From the NCBI GenBank assembly GCA_921293015.1, contig OV121092.1:2362001-2426000 (forward strand): a DNA stretch of 64,000 bases. Direction: 5' to 3'. Position 1 is the stretch's first letter, and each line of letters begins with the position of its first letter. The stretch comes from Phorcus lineatus (Eukaryota; Mollusca; Gastropoda; Trochida; Trochidae). The position numbers were made by a program, and so were the translations under genes. The notes below the pieces were generated by a model, which saw nothing but the letters and a program-made list of their open reading frames with translations, made no database searches and was not told the origin of the DNA. Shown piece after piece: positions 1 through 12,628 of the stretch.

Positions 1-30
1 TTGTTAACTTTTTCCAGGTGTTTGGTGGGT

Positions 31-281
31 GGGGGCGAGGGCGAGTTGGGGTTCAACGTGTTTTGAATAATATTTCAGCTTTATACACGCGGATGACAAG
101 CATCCAAAAGAGAGTGGACATATCAAGGAGAAAGGGACCGAAAGGGGGAAAAGACGGAAAGAAAGGCATAGTGAGAGATAAAAAGCAGGTTTTAGAAGGA
201 CTCAAATTTGGTTATGCTTCTACCCGTCGACCTGTCCAGCGTGGAGCATGTCAGCATGTCAGCTCCAGCTAGCATAGCTCG
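31..281 (-). repeat. Family A (CTCA)n-tailed retroposon, 5'-truncated
   Basis: Read on the minus strand, this ends in the family A 3' tail (on the plus strand the copy begins with a degenerate GAGTTGGGG block). It contains the diagnostic block GACAAGCATCCAAAAGAGAG and the stretch around TCTACCCGTCGACCTGTCC. It is colinear with the fuller copies at 13180-13490 and 41821-49367. The 84-codon open frame here is only a translation of the repeat. Confidence 0.8.
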
Positions 282-1392
282 TATTTTTTATATAATGAAA
301 AGGCAACAGATTCAATATTTGAAGCAAAAATTTCAGTATTACAGATTCTTCTTTGATTAAAACATTACTGTAACGTTTAATTTGAATACATTGATTTACA
401 ATAAATCATCAGAAGAAAATTATTATTCAAACAGGTTACTATTTATAAGTATCCAATAATATATTTTTGTCATCATGTGCCTTCAATATTAAGATCTTTA
501 TCAAAATCTTAAACCAATGGTCCTGACAAGTTCAAATTTAGCTAAGGTTTCACGTGTTTTGTATTGATTAAATGTCCATTAATATGAAATTATTACGATA
601 ATGCAACATGATTTTTCATTCAAGATACGAAGCATATAGTTAATCTGATTTGCATTTTAACATAACCTTTCATATATCGTTGAAAAACGTAGTCACGAAG
701 TTTGTTTAAAATACGTGTTATCTCAGATAACAGTTATAATGTACATAGACAATTGCATTACATATATAAACGGAGTAACATGTTTATCTTGATCATATAT
801 TTTCTCTAAGATATTCTATTAGGCAATGAAATATGCATTTTATATAAGCTTTTCTTGCTTGTACGTTAAATGAATATTTCATGAAATGCGAACAAAAATA
901 ACTTTCAATTACTTCTTCTATCCCTGGTATTAAGTTGAATAAAAAATAGGTTAATTAAATGTCAGTCTTGAAGACATCATCGTACCTTAGACCTTCAGCT
1001 CAATATATTTTCATCTAAAGAAAATCAATTCCTAACAGCAGTGAAATTCAACACATAGTTTACACTGTTGATCAAATTCGTATGAAAATGTATTGCGGAG
1101 ACCACATTTTTAAAGTTATTTGTTTTAATGTATTTGTTTATCAAATAAATATATATGAATTCTTACCAGTGACAGAGTAACAAATATAATTTAAGTTATG
1201 TTCATAGAGGATATTATAATAGTGTACATGACATACAATGTTCAGACCACGAGTGCCTAAATATAAGTATTTTCCTTGCGAGAGCGTTCTGTAGGAACGA
1301 GTGTGATGAACATAGCATGTCATGGACACAAGTTTTATGTTAATTACCAAAGCCGAGAAATCAAAGAAATTATTAAATCAGTCTCCAAGCAG
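282..1392. other. Unassigned AT-rich sequence
   Basis: Only short open frames without recognisable protein features. No repeat family shared with the rest of the window was seen. Confidence 0.5.
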
Positions 1393-1596
1393 CATCCTAC
1401 TACATGAGCGTAATTAATTGAAGCTACTTTTTTGAACTTGACAAATTTTCCATCCGGGTTGTGCCGCTGTTGCTGGATGCGTGTCGTCCCATTGACTGGT
1501 TAGATAGCTAGCGATACGAGGATTATGGCCTAAAGGATATCAGTGTATATGGAAGGAGCTGGACAGCGGATTTAATTACTCCGATGTAGCAGGATG
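1393..1596. mobile_element. Family B long-TIR MITE, internally deleted
   Basis: Left end starts CATCCTACTACATGAGCG and right end finishes GATGTAGCAGGATG, matching the inverted ends of other family B copies. Most of the left arm is missing, while the block GCTGGATGCG...CTGGTTAGATAGCTAGCG and the right arm ATATGGAAGGAGCTGG are present. Flanks CCAAGCAG and CCAAGCCG agree at 7 of 8 bases, consistent with an old target duplication. Confidence 0.75.
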
Positions 1597-1823
1597 CCAA
1601 GCCGGGGCGGTTTATCGGCCGTCGTCACATTTACAACGCATCTTCATTGGTGACGTCAAAGCATTGTTTGTGATGTTACCAGAAGCAGTATTTGAATGCA
1701 AATGTTTATCCTTGCCTCATTAAAAGGACAAAAAATGATTATGGTTAAACCAATAAATTCATTTTGATTAATTCAACTTTTGTATTGAAGTTAGTTATAA
1801 TAGTTATTCATTCAAATTATTAT

Positions 1824-1885
1824 GAGTGAGTGAGTGTGTTATTGCTTAACGCCGCTTTGGCAATATTTCAGCCATTAGCTGCGAG
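1824..1885 (-). repeat. Retroposon tail fragment (family C-like)
   Basis: GAGTGAGTGAGTG followed by TTAACGCCGCTTT and CAATATTTCAG is the reverse complement of the shared 3' end of the CTCA-tailed retroposons. Only about 60 bp is recognisable. Confidence 0.6.
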
Positions 1886-2900
1886 CTCAAATAATAATAA
1901 CGAGTTTAAAGATAGAATTATCATCGGAGTTATAAATGCCCATTTTACTGTCGATCACTACTTGAACATAATTACTATCAGAACAACATAGTAATTCAAA
2001 AAGATTAAAAAACATCAAGAAGCCATATCATGCTAAATTAAAAACATCATTTAATCACGTTTTATATTAGCTTCTCATGTTAGTTCAATCTGTTTCTAAA
2101 ATTGATTTTCCACCATGTGTTTTAGGATCTTATTTACAATTTATGAGCGTTGCAAGAAGCAGAAGCTAGAGTCGTATCACAGTGGGTCTGATGTCAAGTG
2201 CGGAGCGGGAACGGTTTGAAATCTTTTCGTTTCGGCCATGACGTCGAGAATGGGAAGAATGGGAATGTAAAGATACACCTACTAAATAGATGAGTGTGAA
2301 TAAGTTTAAACATATTTGCATCTCTACGTTTGCATGATGATCAGTTCGTTTCAACATTTAATATATATTCATATTTTCATACCATGTTGAAAAGCTTAAC
2401 ATAATGTAAAACACATCTAGTTTACATGCTGTGAAGTATTGGAACTTTTAAATGTACCATAACCCTTCCTTTTCTGGGCGATTCTCATCTTAAGAGAAAA
2501 GAACTATTCTTTTGAAGTTGTTACAGCTTGATGTTAGAATAATAAAACATGAGTTAAATGTTCTACACGAAGCGTTGATATAAGAACTCCTCACATAATG
2601 AAATCAATAAAATGTTATGGCTAGTATATCTATCACATTAAATATCAAATAGACTATTAAAACGACTTTTCTGACAGCCTATACTCCTACACTTTTTATT
2701 GTTATTAGTCTCTCAATTTCAAATTGTTCTGCTAGAAATGAACATTATTACAACATCTCGTAACTCGTAGATGATAATACTACTCAAGAGAAGTTAAGGG
2801 TCAACCAATTATTTTTGTTTGACATTTTATAAGACACAGGGAACGTGTAAATCAAAACTTTCAAGCACACTTTTGCTCAGAATGAGTTCAATATGGCTCA
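1886..2900. other. Unassigned AT-rich sequence
   Basis: No gene or repeat recognised. The edge near 2.9 kb runs into the decayed Tc1-like transposase. Confidence 0.4.
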
Positions 2901-2909
2901 ATGTTGAAT

Positions 2910-3640
2910 CTGTTATGCAAAGCATATGCACTTTTTGTACACAACTATTCTGAGGATCTGATGAAAACTCGCCATTTTTGAGCATAACGAGGTCCAACAA
3001 AACTGTCTCAAATTCGATAACATTGTTAACAACGAGTGAAAGCACCAAGTGCTCGTAAACAGTCGACACAACGACGAGACATGCTGTCGATCAGACGTCG
3101 AAAGAACATCTGGGGAATTGCCTGCCACTCTGCCAGAAGGAATTGCACCAATTCTTGAAGATTATCAGGTTGCCTATGCTTGTCTCACGTCTGCCCAACT
3201 CATACCATGCATGCTCAATCGGTGCCAAGTCAGTAGAGCATGCAAGCCAATCCATTCGTTCAGCACCAAATCATTAACAACTCGTGCTCTATGCGGTCTA
3301 GCATTGTCATTTAGAAGAACAGAACCTGTTCAGATTTGACTAAGACTTGGGATGACAACAGGCTGTAAAATTTCCTCTCTGTACTTGATACCCGTCATAT
3401 TTCCTTGGACGACGAAAAGAGGAGTCCTGTGATGTACCGAAATTCCAGCCCACACCATTACCGTACCACCTCCAAAGCGATGGCGTTAACATCAGCAAAT
3501 CTTTCTCCTTGCCGCCTATATAGACGCGACGTCTGAACTGAATTATGAAATTGTAATGCAAATCGCGACTCATCAGTGAAGAGTACACTCAGCTGACGTC
3601 TGACCACGTTAAAATTTCAACTGAGAGCAGCACGGTCATG
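2910..3640 (-). pseudogene. Decayed Tc1/mariner-like transposase, C-terminal two thirds
   Basis: Minus-strand translation, switching frames, gives the hallmarks of a Tc1/mariner (ITm superfamily) DDE transposase. These are FTDESRF near 3580 with the first catalytic Asp, a GGGTVMVWAGIS-like block near 3470, NDNARPH near 3280 with the second Asp, and DLAPIEHAW near 3215 with the third acidic residue. The enzyme would cut and paste its own element at TA sites. Several frameshifts separate the blocks and no helix-turn-helix N-terminus is seen, so it cannot be functional. No matching terminal inverted repeats were found, so its ends appear lost. It belongs to the same broad family as the copy at 10.4-11.3 kb but differs clearly in sequence. 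Confidence 0.8.
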
Positions 3641-5523
3641 GAAGGTTTTTGATGCCCAAACTGTTCATGGAAAATGCATAGTGCACGTGTAAAGACATAA
3701 TCAACTCCAAAATGTCGTAGCCTACGGCGATGTAAACAGTTTTGTGGATCTTTGTTTAAGCTTTAGTTTGTGGTTTCTAAGTAGACTGTCAAAAGTATTT
3801 GTAACTCGTTTAAAGATTTAGTAATAACTTTATCCTTTGTTTTTGATATTCTAAATAGTTTTTAAAGTTATGATGACATTTGAATATTTCATCCAGAACT
3901 TTTGTGTTGTAAACTTTCTCATAGTGCTGTTAGTAAAAACTAAAATATAGCTATAACAGCTTCGCAAACTAGATGATGTGTCATTATTCATTCTTAGAAT
4001 TAAGCAAATGAGGAAACAACTATGCAACATGAACACATTATTTACCAATGGCAATCATTTTCAGCTTCTACAACCTTATCATTTTTTCTGATAGTAGAAA
4101 ATAATGGTGAACGAGAAGGTACTTTACCTTTATGCGACACCAGTGTCAAAAAAATGCAAGAGTTTTCTATATTTTACATTTAGCATTATCAAGCTAGAAT
4201 TGTTGAATGAGTAATGCAATGTTGCCTTGAAAATTAATTCAGAACCGACACATTTTATTACCGTTGATTAAGGGACTAAGATATGATACCTCCACGTTTA
4301 AACATTTTGAGAGCTCAGACCAAGTGTTTGCCTTTAAACCGTTGCAGTGAGGTAGCTGCTAGCCGCTTCACGCGACCATACAGGTACGTGCGTCCAGTTC
4401 TAATAAAAGTAATGTTTGTTAGCAACAATATTGTAATTTTGGCACACGTTTCATGGTTCATGTCAAGGCATCTTCTCCTCAAGAAGAAAACGCCTCGAAA
4501 GATGAAACGTTGCGGACGGACTCCTTGACTAGAAAGGATTATGATTCATTTGATTTGATTGACCAAGTGAACCCCGTTTTATTGCCAAAGCGACCAGACC
4601 TTTATATCTTCATCCCCATATGAATATATATATTTCCATTCATATAGAAAGGTGAAACTATTGTCTTGTACACTTGATAGAATGTATAGCATGTGTGCCT
4701 TCAATAAGGTCACAGGGCTCATGCCCTTGGGAAAAAATGTTTTATATACCGTTTAGCCACGTGACATTATCATTTTAAAGCCCCAGTCAATGTCTAAATT
4801 ATACAGGCTGATGACCCATGTAGCCCCCTTGCTCTTCAAATATAATAGAAATGTTATCGGACAAAAAACTGTTAATCTTGAAGATGAACAGATATGTTTT
4901 GTGTACGTTAACACATATCATGAATTGTGTTTTTTTGGCAATTATTTCATTGTATGAAAGATTCAAATCTGCATACGTAACAAATACAATGCTAACATAT
5001 AAATAATATTTCTTTCGAACTTAAGATATTTTTAAGACATTCATTTAACTGAGATTTAGATATAATTTCCAGTCACAGAAAATAAATGTCAATGCATTAT
5101 TTAACTCCAATCTCAGTTTTAAAAGAATCTTACACCACTGAAACTAACCTTTTGATACAGTAAATATTTAATCTCACTATAAGTATTAATATATGTCGAG
5201 AAATTATTTGAACAGATTGTTAATTTGAAATAGTGTAGGATTCATCAAGATATTATTTGAAAGGACTTTATTTTTAAGAAGCATATCATCTGTAGCACCT
5301 TGCATGTATGCTTGACCTCTTTAACGAAGTCTTCACTTAACAAGATTTGTCAGGAAATGGTAGCTCAGTGGTAGCAATTCGTATAGATTACAATTGACGT
5401 TTCGACAAGGAAAGCAGATCAATAATGTTTATGCATTAAATACATGTTCCATATTCAATATATTGTAGATGCATATAATTCATAAATGTAAAATCCAGGT
5501 TGTTTTAATCACGTAATGTTAAT
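3641..5523. other. Unassigned AT-rich sequence
   Basis: No supported gene. A tRNA-like A-box phrase (TAGCTCAGTGG, near 5362) lacks a convincing B box and is not called. Confidence 0.4.
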
Positions 5524-5859
5524 CATCTTGCTTCTTCAGCGTAATTGAATCCGCTGATCCAGCTCCTTCCATACACCCTGATCTCTTTCGAGCCAAATCC
5601 CTCGTACGGCTGGCGCGGCTTGATGTTCGTGGCTGTGCTAACCTGTTATTGTTTAAGCAAATGAAATGTTATCCAAGGAGTTTGAAGCTTCTCTCTTGAA
5701 CTTAACGGACTTATCCATCCGGGCTCTGCTGTTGCTGGATGCGAGTCGTCTCATTGGCTGGTTAGATAGCTAGCGATACGAGGCTTGTGGCCTCAAGGAT
5801 ATCAGGGTATATGGAAGGAGCTGCATCAGCGGATTCAATAACGCTGGTGTAGCAGAATG
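5524..5859. mobile_element. Family B long-TIR MITE, near full length
   Basis: Inverted ends of about 60 bp: left starts CATCTTGCTTCTTCAGCG and right ends CAGCGTT/CAGAATG in complement, sharing ATTGAATCCGCTGAT and CAGCTCCTTCCATA. It is flanked by a perfect 9-bp duplication, AATGTTAAT, at 5515-5523 and 5860-5868. Length 336 bp with no coding capacity. Long TIRs plus 9-bp duplication fit a Mutator-like (MULE) non-autonomous element. Merlin-type (8-9 bp) is the main alternative. Confidence 0.88.
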
Positions 5860-5868
5860 AATGTTAAT

Positions 5869-6749
5869 CAAATAGTCCACTAATGTTACCACATGTGTTT
5901 GGAGTGCTCGACATGTTTTATAATTACAAAATAAATCTGTACGCATTTCGTAATGGTAATTAAGTTAACGATTAGCTTCGTTAAAGCCTTAAATCATTGT
6001 TGTATAAACACTCTTTATCATTGAAACTAAGAAACTAGCTACTCACCAAATTGTGTGAACAACACAAGATATCATGTTTGTAAACTTAGTTTCCGATTCA
6101 CAGCCTTGTGTTTTGGCTTTGGGTCTATAAGAACAAAGTAAAACAAGCCTATACGATATTGTAATAGGAATTTTAAAACAAAACTACAAAAGTTACAGAA
6201 CTTATAATATCGACATACTGTTAAATTTGGTAGTACAATTTTCAAAATGAAATGTGTCATGAAATTCTGGAAAAACATTCTTTTTATTAAAATCTTAATT
6301 ATTTTAAAATTGTTTAAAAACCCATAAACATTAGTGTCGGCTTAAAATTGAAAAATAAATACCCTTTGAGTCAACTTTGATATCGGAATGTACATTTTTA
6401 AAATGATTAATTCGTTTGTTGTTTAGAGTAAAGTAGCCTGACATTCGTAAGAAAATAATCCTGTCTTGACAGTGAAAATAATCTATGTTGACAACGACTG
6501 AATTCAGAAATCATTCTTGGACATTCATATCGGAGAGCAGTATGGGTGTTTTGACAAAATCTGCTACCGCTATTCAAATCAAAATAACTTTACATTTTTA
6601 ATCGTTTTGAAGGGCATTTCAAAATTTCGAGAGGGGTTGAATTCCTCAGTTCAAGGAATTCAGTGCAATGAATTCCACAATGTAGCTGAATTTGGAAGAA
6701 AGGTGAGGTGATTTGTGAAATTAAGGCTGCTTACAATAGTATTTTACTT
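5869..6749. other. Unassigned AT-rich sequence
   Basis: Nothing recognised beyond short open frames without protein features. Confidence 0.4.
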
Positions 6750-6935
6750 ATATAGCGGCTGCTAGTATTATTGCAGGAAGAAAGCCCCCAACACCATTTC
6801 GGTTATGCGTTGCGGTGAAACCTGCGAACATCGCGTTGAACAAGTAAACCATGGGTGGTATTGCGATGAAATTTAGTGTAGTATTGCACCCAACTCTTAA
6901 TGTATTAATAACAGTTCTCTAATGCGGTATTCAAA
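6750..6935 (-). repeat. Family C SINE fragment
   Basis: Contains the family C body on the minus strand: TATAGCGGCTGCTAG, TGCGGTGAAACCTGCGA, CCATGGGTGG and CAGTTCTCTA in the same order as the fuller copy at 14333-14597. The tRNA-like head is missing. Confidence 0.75.
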
Positions 6936-8450
6936 CCTTCAAATCCTGAACATAGATGAGAAGATTTGAAACACTTTTATTTTGAGAATTTACTTTGAAA
7001 GGAACAATGAATGTACGTAACAAGATACATACATGAGAGCACATATCCCACTTTTTTTATTGAAACTTACATCTAACTGCCTCTAATTATGTAAGTTTAG
7101 TAATTGTCATGTGGTCAAGTTATGGAACAACGTACTTTTGACTATCTATGAACATTGTTTTCAATCCTACACCGAAAAACAGGCACAAACACCCATTGAA
7201 CTCACACACAGTAAAAATTAAAGAGCCTACTCAGATTACATTAGATTCCAATTTTTTTTCACGAAAATTGTTGTATGAATCACGTAGGATGACAAAATGG
7301 AATCAACTAACACATATATTTGCCGATGGCAAGTTTGTTCTAAATAACGTAGCCTTTTCTGTGTACGTTTGAAATGGCACCTAAACGAGAGAGACAGAAA
7401 ACTTTATTCTATCAACATGTTATTGTATTGGTAGGAAGTATGATGTAAGGTTATTCATCTGTGCGACAGCATGGCTATCATTTCAGAAAACACCCAATTA
7501 CATTTGCGTATCATATTCATTCAATTCGAGATTGTTCTCATGTATTTATAAAGATTATACTGGATTGAACTGAGCAAGTTTTCATAATCTTGTCACAAGT
7601 ACACATTCTACTTATTTCAGGGCAATAGCTTCAGAACCATTCACGAAATTCTGTTATTATCTTATCAAACAGTATTATTCCGGTGTCAGCCCTATACCGT
7701 TTCTTCTTTGTTCTCATCTCAATTGGAGTTTTGGCTTCCAATTCAGGAATTAATGGTAATCTGTTACATTCATTACACTTACAATTATATATCTTACTGA
7801 AGGAAAAGGAAGTAACTATTCAAACGTCAAGATAACCTAGCCAACTATACAGAAAATGTCACTTTGGACAACTAAAGTGCTATCAAGTAAGCTATTTGGA
7901 GAACTTCACACCATTTCGTACAAAATACAGACAGAAAGACATATTTATTCAGTGACAAGGCATCAGGCCCATAATACAAAAGAATTGCAAAGAAAGAAAT
8001 AATCTACATCATGGTATTATTACATTAAAGTGTATATGCTTTTATTCATAATGCAGAGAAATTGTGCTAGATATTTACCCATGACTTTAACAAATTACCT
8101 ATAAAAAAACAGGGCCGATAATTAAACTTAACACCATCTCGTTCTTTAAAAAGGAATATATCAACACATCTATATGTTTGCACACATAGTATTTAAGTGT
8201 TCACTGAATCTAGGATATCAGAACTTCAGGTTCAAGGGCATGTCTCCTTAATTAATTGTTTATTTGATATACATACAATATATTATATCTACCTAACCAA
8301 ACCCCGATCCGAATAATAAATTTGCCCAAAAACCTTATGAAAATCTTATTTGCCTTTGAAACGTGAATTCTTACGGTCAATCAATAACTGGCCAACATGT
8401 AAGACAATGGTGGCTCACACACTACCGTACGCAAATAGCTGGAGAAATAG
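6936..8450. other. Unassigned AT-rich sequence
   Basis: No gene or shared repeat recognised. A 74-codon frame at 7148-7372 has no identifiable domain. Confidence 0.4.
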
Positions 8451-8632
8451 GTGAGCGAGTTGGGGTTTAAAGTGTTATTAACAATCAATATTTCAGTTAT
8501 TAAACACGTGGATGACAAACATCAAAATGAGAGTGGACAGAGCAGGGAGAAAGGGATCGAAACGTTGGAGGTAAAGACTGAAAGAAAGGCATGGTGAGAG
8601 ATGGAAAGCAGGTTTCTGAAGGACGCAACACT
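8451..8632 (-). repeat. Family A retroposon, 5'-truncated
   Basis: GTGAGCGAGTTGGGGTTTAA, then ATTTCAGTTATTAAACACGTGG, then GAGAGTGGACAG and AAAGGGATCGAAA follow the family A order. The copy stops shortly after GAAAGCAGG, so the 5' half is absent. Confidence 0.75.
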
Positions 8633-9312
8633 CTCCATAAATAAATGCCCTAATAATGCAGATGTCATGGTTGTTGTTGACAATTATCAAGAAATACAAA
8701 GAAATTGACGGGTGTAACTATAAAACAAAGAAAAGTGTTGTTACAGATGTGATATACATTTCAAATCAATGTTTGTCATTGAAAGTCAGAGTTATCCCAA
8801 TTTACCCTGTTCAGTCCCTGCTGCGAAATAAAGAGGAAGCTAATAAAGTAATTTACCAACTGCCTCAAGAATCTGTAACTAAAGATAACAACCGAGTAGG
8901 TCCAAACAGCGGGCTTCTTCATAGATAAATTGGACAGTGACACAAAGTTCTTCCTTCCTCAATCATCTAAAACACCTCATCCTTATTCCTTCAAACCCCA
9001 ACAGCACCCTAATCCTCAATTAATCCAGTCATGTGCAATGCTAACAGTTTTGATAGTTCAAGAGAAATCTCTAAAGCTATCAAAACGAGTTCTCTCGTAA
9101 AAGTTCTCAAGTGGATTGGCCTGGTATGTGATGGGTTCCCCTACATCTTAATATCCGAAATGCATTGTAGCTGCTTCTTCTGTCACATTATCTCTCTCCA
9201 AAGGTAGCTCCGTCTGTGGTGAGAGAATGCTTGTGTCAACCCTATCAGACGGAGATCCACACTAGCAGGACCCCAAATACTAAGCATCTGAAACTGTACA
9301 TGCAAGTTAGAG
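8633..9312. other. Unassigned sequence
   Basis: A 90-codon frame at 8656-8928 has no recognisable features. Nothing else found. Confidence 0.35.
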
Positions 9313-9425
9313 AGTTATTAAACACGTGAATGACGAGCATTCAAAAGAAAGTAGACAGATCAGGGAGGAAGGAATCTAAAGAATGATGGAAAGGAAAGGC
9401 ATTGTGAGAGACAGAGCAGGTTAAA
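9313..9425 (-). repeat. Family A retroposon fragment
   Basis: Carries AGTTATTAAACACGTG, a diverged GCATTCAAAAGAAAGTAGAC and the GAAAGGAAAGGCATTGTGAG block. Both ends of the family are missing. Confidence 0.65.
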
Positions 9426-10195
9426 GAACGATTACCGACTTTACACAGCATTTTCTCTTCAAACACGTCCATCTTATTCCTGGACACGAACACATAGAAA
9501 TAAACCTAATCAAACGTATTTTTCACAAACACATAGCGATTCTGTGTGGGTTCAAATCTCCACAGGCTCTTGCAGACACCCAGTCTGCTATCAATCACCA
9601 CTGGTCATCCTTATCCTGCCGTATGTGCGTTTTTTCGCCTCGCCAATGAACGTGTACCTACCTCTGAACACCTACAAACCTGGATAGGCCAAGTGGTGAA
9701 TCCTAAGAATCGTTTCCTCTGGGATGTCACAAGGACTTTCAGTTACCTTCCCTTCCAATATAGAGCTTCAGTTGGCAGAAATTCAACATGTCATATGATC
9801 GTGTCAAGAACCACGACATCCCCATGAAGTATATAGTGAAAAACGGCTACATTTTTTCCATGTTTCTTTGAATAATATACAAATTAGCGTGAAAAGATGA
9901 ATGTGATGATTCTATGATTAATACCTTATCCAGGTGTTCTAGATTCCTACATCTCCAGGAATACTCTGTTTAAACCACAGGTGACATCCACAACATTTTG
10001 GTATAATGTTAAGATTCGAAAGGCAAGTATTGATAAAATGTTTCAAAATTTGTTTTGCAACTCTTAGAAAATTATCTAACTAACTTGAGAGAATAAATAC
10101 AAAGTGTTATACAGTTCTCTCCGACCTTCGGGCGTAATGTCTTTATGACATTAAGCTCCTGTCAGCATATGCATACTTTTCCTGTATCTATCATA
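9426..10195. other. Unassigned sequence
   Basis: A 93-codon open frame at 9546-9827 looks more codon-like than its surroundings, but no domain was recognised. The TA at 10194-10195 is the left target site of the next element. Confidence 0.35.
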
Positions 10196-11628
10196 AACTC
10201 TTCAAAAAATAGAAACTTGACACTGACTTTCAAAGATCAATGTAAACACCACAGATGCAAGTTAAACATTGAACTGAAAACTAAAACGCTGTTTGAAGAT
10301 CTCTGTTCAGTAAATTTTATTCAGAATAAGCACGATCTTGAAATGCACAGGTGCACAAGTGTTTCAACATCACAAGGGTGCAAAAATGTCAGTATCGGGT
10401 ATGGACACCATTGGCATTGATTATTGCTTGGCACCGACGACCCCTGGATGCAATCAAGTTGTCAATCACAGCCTGTGGAATGTTCTGCCATTCGTGCTGC
10501 AAGAAGTCCTGGAAGTGTTTGGGGTGGTGGATTCCTACTGCGCACGCGTCGATCCAGTTCGTCCCAGAGATGCTCAATTGGTGACAAATCTGGTGACCTG
10601 GCTGGCCATGGCAATGTCTGGACATTGTTACGCTGTGAAAGGTCTTGACAAACATGTGCAACATGTGGTCGAGCATTGTCCTGCTGAAAGAAACCACCAT
10701 GGACGTTGACGTGAGGAATAACGTAAGGCTGTAGGATCAAGTCCATATACCGTACTACATGCACAAGGGGTGTCCTAACACAGTGACGAATCCCGGCCCA
10801 CACCATGACACTCCCACTAACAAATGGGACAACCTCCTGAACACAGTTGGCAGCATAACGTTCTCCACGTGCTCGTCCATCACTTCGTCGAAGCAGAAAA
10901 CGGGACGCATCAGTGAAGAGAACACTTCTCCACCTTGCACAACATCTGGAGGCGTTCCCCCAGATGACGTTGCGTTAAAACGGGACGTCGAACAGGTCGT
11001 CGTGAAAAAGTCAAGCCTCTCTCAGCCTGTTGCGTCCCGTTTGGTCGGAAATTCGACGCAGGCCTGGTATTTGCGTTGTTGACGTTGCTGTCCTGGTTCC
11101 CGAAGGTGGAGCAGTCGGATGTAACGAGTAGTGACCCTTCGTCAGCCTGACCTTGGCCTATCATCAACGCTGTTTGGGTGTTGAAACGGGTCCATAATGA
11201 ATATATGGTCTGTCTAGATACGCCAAAGTGTGTTGCACCATCTCGCTGCTTTCCTCCTGCTTGCAGTCTGCCAATAGCGTTGTTGCGTTGTGCTCTGTTC
11301 AGTCTTGGCATTCTTCAGTTCGCTGTACCGATGTTGTGTAATCGTAATGAACAGCTGCTGAAATGGCATCTTATACCCCTCAAGCAGACGTGTCTGCATG
11401 TAACCTTCATGATCCCATGCTGCACGTGCTTTGGCAGAAAATGCATTTGGACGAATCGCTCGTTTTCGTCCCTGAACACAACGTAAACTTTTTGGGCCAT
11501 TGTCTTTGGTAAATTTACACTTTTGAGCAAGCCTTTCTTTAAATTATAGGAATGTATCATGAAAAAAATTTACCCGTTTCGAAAAAATCAATTTCGCATG
11601 AATGTCAAGTTTCTTTTTTTGAAGAGTT
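10196..11628 (-). mobile_element. Tc1/mariner-like DNA transposon with both TIRs
   Basis: The left end reads AACTCTTCAAAAAATAGAAA and continues CTTGACA. The right end is its inverted copy, closing with TTTGAAGAGTT. A TA dinucleotide flanks each end (10194-10195 and 11629-11630), the standard target site of the superfamily. Length is 1,433 bp, within the usual size for a Tc1-type element, and it encloses the decayed transposase on the minus strand. Confidence 0.88.
10389..11311 (-). pseudogene. Tc1/mariner-like transposase, frameshifted
   Basis: Begins at an ATG on the minus strand (11311) with an N-terminal helix-turn-helix region containing HFGVSRQTIYSLWTRFN, typical of Tc1 DNA-binding domains. 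The reading frame then shifts. The catalytic core is visible in pieces: FTDASRF near 10910, GSVMVWAGIR near 10800, QQDNARPHVAHVC near 10680, and SPDLSPIEHLWDELDRR near 10570. All three acidic positions of the DDE triad are therefore still present. At least two frameshifts make it non-functional as it stands. Coding span is 923 bp, a little short of the roughly 340-codon family norm. It lies in the element whose TIRs are at 10196 and 11628. Confidence 0.88.
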
Positions 11629-11630
11629 TA

Positions 11631-12437
11631 TTTTAAGATTATCACCCATTGTCAATTTGTTTGCATTTTGCAGTTATTGTTTTAAGTCCAAATTTATATG
11701 TAGCATGTTTGAATTGTGTATTGAGATGAAAATATGAAAATGATAAAAATCTTAAAAAGAAAAAGTGTGAACAAAAATGAAGAGAAAATATGTACAAGTG
11801 AATAGCCATAGTCTTCCAGTTGACTCTACTAGTTACATTACGCAATATGATGCAGTTTATGTTGTAATGATGATTGTCTCAAGATTTTAGCCGCGTTGGA
11901 TTCTGCGTAACAGCGCTACAAGGCTATCGTACATGTTAGGTGTGCGGTGCGTGCAATCCGTGCTTCAAATCATGTTTGTTACCTAATTTCTTTTAGTTGG
12001 ATTGTACCCTAAGGAGTCTATGCATGTTACCCTTATAAAATTGATAATGTTGGATGATGTCAAAACGTGATTACTAGACGCGTCTAAGACTGATGTATTT
12101 GAATTGCATATAACATAGTAATATGTGTGTGTTATTAATTTTGTTTCTCTATTGTTAGTCACAATTTGCGAGGGATTTTAAAAATTTTGTTTTATATTTC
12201 ATATACATTCTTACAAAATATCATTTCAAATAATAGTATTTCGTACCAATACCATTTTATTGATTGGATATTGTGAAGGATATTACAATAAGTTGAATTT
12301 ATGACTGCCTTTTTTATTGACCGTGATGAAAGTCAATCGTCCCAAAATTCAGAAATCTTTCCCTTTATCAAGTTTAAATTCTACTAAAGATATGGAAACA
12401 GTGTATCTTAACTCTATATTTAAAATAATTAATAGCT
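11631..12437. other. Unassigned AT-rich sequence
   Basis: No gene or shared repeat seen. Confidence 0.4.
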
Positions 12438-12501
12438 TATATCTTAGGCACACATAATGATTTGATTCCTATATCTTAGGCATACATAATGATTTGATTC
12501 C
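12438..12501. repeat. 32-bp direct tandem duplication
   Basis: Two adjacent copies of a 32-bp unit starting TATATCTTAGGCA and ending GATTTGATTCC, differing at one base (CACACAT versus CATACAT). Confidence 0.9.
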
Positions 12502-12506
12502 TCAAG

Positions 12507-12628
12507 GAGAAGGTGAGTTTGTGTTAAACGCCGCTTTCAAGATTATTTCATTTATATCGCGGATGCTAGTAGCCCACAACTTAATTGTGGCTACGCATTG
12601 CGGTAAAACCTGCGAGCATCGATATCAA
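12507..12628 (-). repeat. Family C SINE fragment
   Basis: GGTGAGTTTGTGTTAAACGCC, TTATATCGCGGATGCTAGTA, and CTGCGAGCATCGA match the 3' part of family C on the minus strand. It abuts a family A copy directly. Confidence 0.75.

Noticed and set aside
3049-3339. 96-codon plus-strand open frame
   Set aside because: It is the antisense shadow of the decayed Tc1-like transposase read on the minus strand.
5340-5420. Possible tRNA gene (TAGCTCAGTGG phrase)
   Set aside because: An A box is present, but the B box and cloverleaf stems cannot be drawn.
10145-10709. Plus-strand frames of 91 and 123 codons
   Set aside because: They overlap the minus-strand transposase remnant and its TIR, with no domain of their own.
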